This document shows positions 5,142 through 5,227 of a DNA stretch of 5,227 nt, one piece after another. The DNA lies in assembly GCA_003517915.1 (NCBI GenBank), contig DOZQ01000033.1, positions 337-5,563 on the forward strand, written 5' to 3'. Below the pieces are notes generated by a model. It was not told where the DNA came from and did not search any database. It saw only the letters and a list, made by a program, of their open reading frames with translations. A program made the position numbers and the translations under genes. Position 1 is the first letter of the stretch. Every line of letters begins with the position of its first letter. Origin of the DNA: Oscillospiraceae bacterium. GTDB lineage: Bacteria; Bacillota; Clostridia; Oscillospirales; Acutalibacteraceae.

Positions 5142-5227
5142 AGCCCTACGGCAAGTCGCCTATATAAAGGGTTTTGCCAAGAGGGGCTAAAACCTTTAAG
5201 ACGGTATGGTTTTTCCGTCAAATGGCA
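5142..5227 (+). other. 3' flank of the cyclase gene with nested hairpins
   Basis: Directly after the stop, AGCCC (5142-5146) can pair with GGGCT (5184-5188) and, nested inside, GGCAA (5150-5154) with TTGCC (5174-5178). A second stem GACGG/CCGTC (5200-5204/5215-5219) follows. Neither is followed by a clear T-run, so this is at best an imperfect terminator or a Rho-independent end without its U-tract. No gene start is visible before the window ends. Confidence 0.4.

Overview
The window reads as a chromosomal segment from a host-associated bacterium, most likely a Treponema-like spirochaete. This rests on remembered family resemblance, not on a search. The CHASE2 cyclase has the long intradomain insert and the tail ending in an NLTEK-like motif that I associate with treponemal cyclases, and the HigA-like regulator with an Ala/Lys-rich extension also fits. 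Base composition is uneven. Hand counts give 18/60 G+C at 1381-1440 and 22/60 at 1081-1140 (padR/HAAS region), against 39/60 at 4081-4140 (cyclase).

Layout from left to right: (1) the 3' part of an IS630-family transposase gene on the + strand, cut by the window edge, with its full DDE triad visible; (2) a gene-poor gap (684-853) where that gene converges on the next operon; (3) a compact minus-strand operon, padR then a HAAS-domain (DUF1700) membrane protein, separated by 1 nt, with a good promoter in front of padR; (4) a 259-bp intergenic stretch (1722-1980) with two strong hairpins; (5) a minus-strand HigA/XRE-type DNA-binding protein with a long Ala/Lys/Glu-rich helical extension and no toxin partner next to it; (6) a 104-bp divergent control region; (7) a 750-residue membrane-bound CHASE2 adenylate cyclase on the + strand with all catalytic residues present and a short TPR-like tail, followed by a hairpin-forming 3' flank that runs to the window end.

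Functionally there are three units. The IS630 fragment is mobile DNA. The PadR/HAAS pair is a typical small repressor plus membrane-partner module; its low G+C and position beside an IS suggest acquisition. The divergent HigA-like regulator and CHASE2 cyclase share one short intergenic region, so the regulator may control itself and possibly the cyclase, which would link cAMP production to an extracytoplasmic CHASE2 signal. The most checkable oddities are the C8 and A8 homopolymer tracts in the cyclase gene, the orphan HigA-like protein, and the paired hairpins between that gene and padR. I found no CRISPR array, tRNA, rRNA or recognisable riboswitch, and no clear evidence of a wholly new system.
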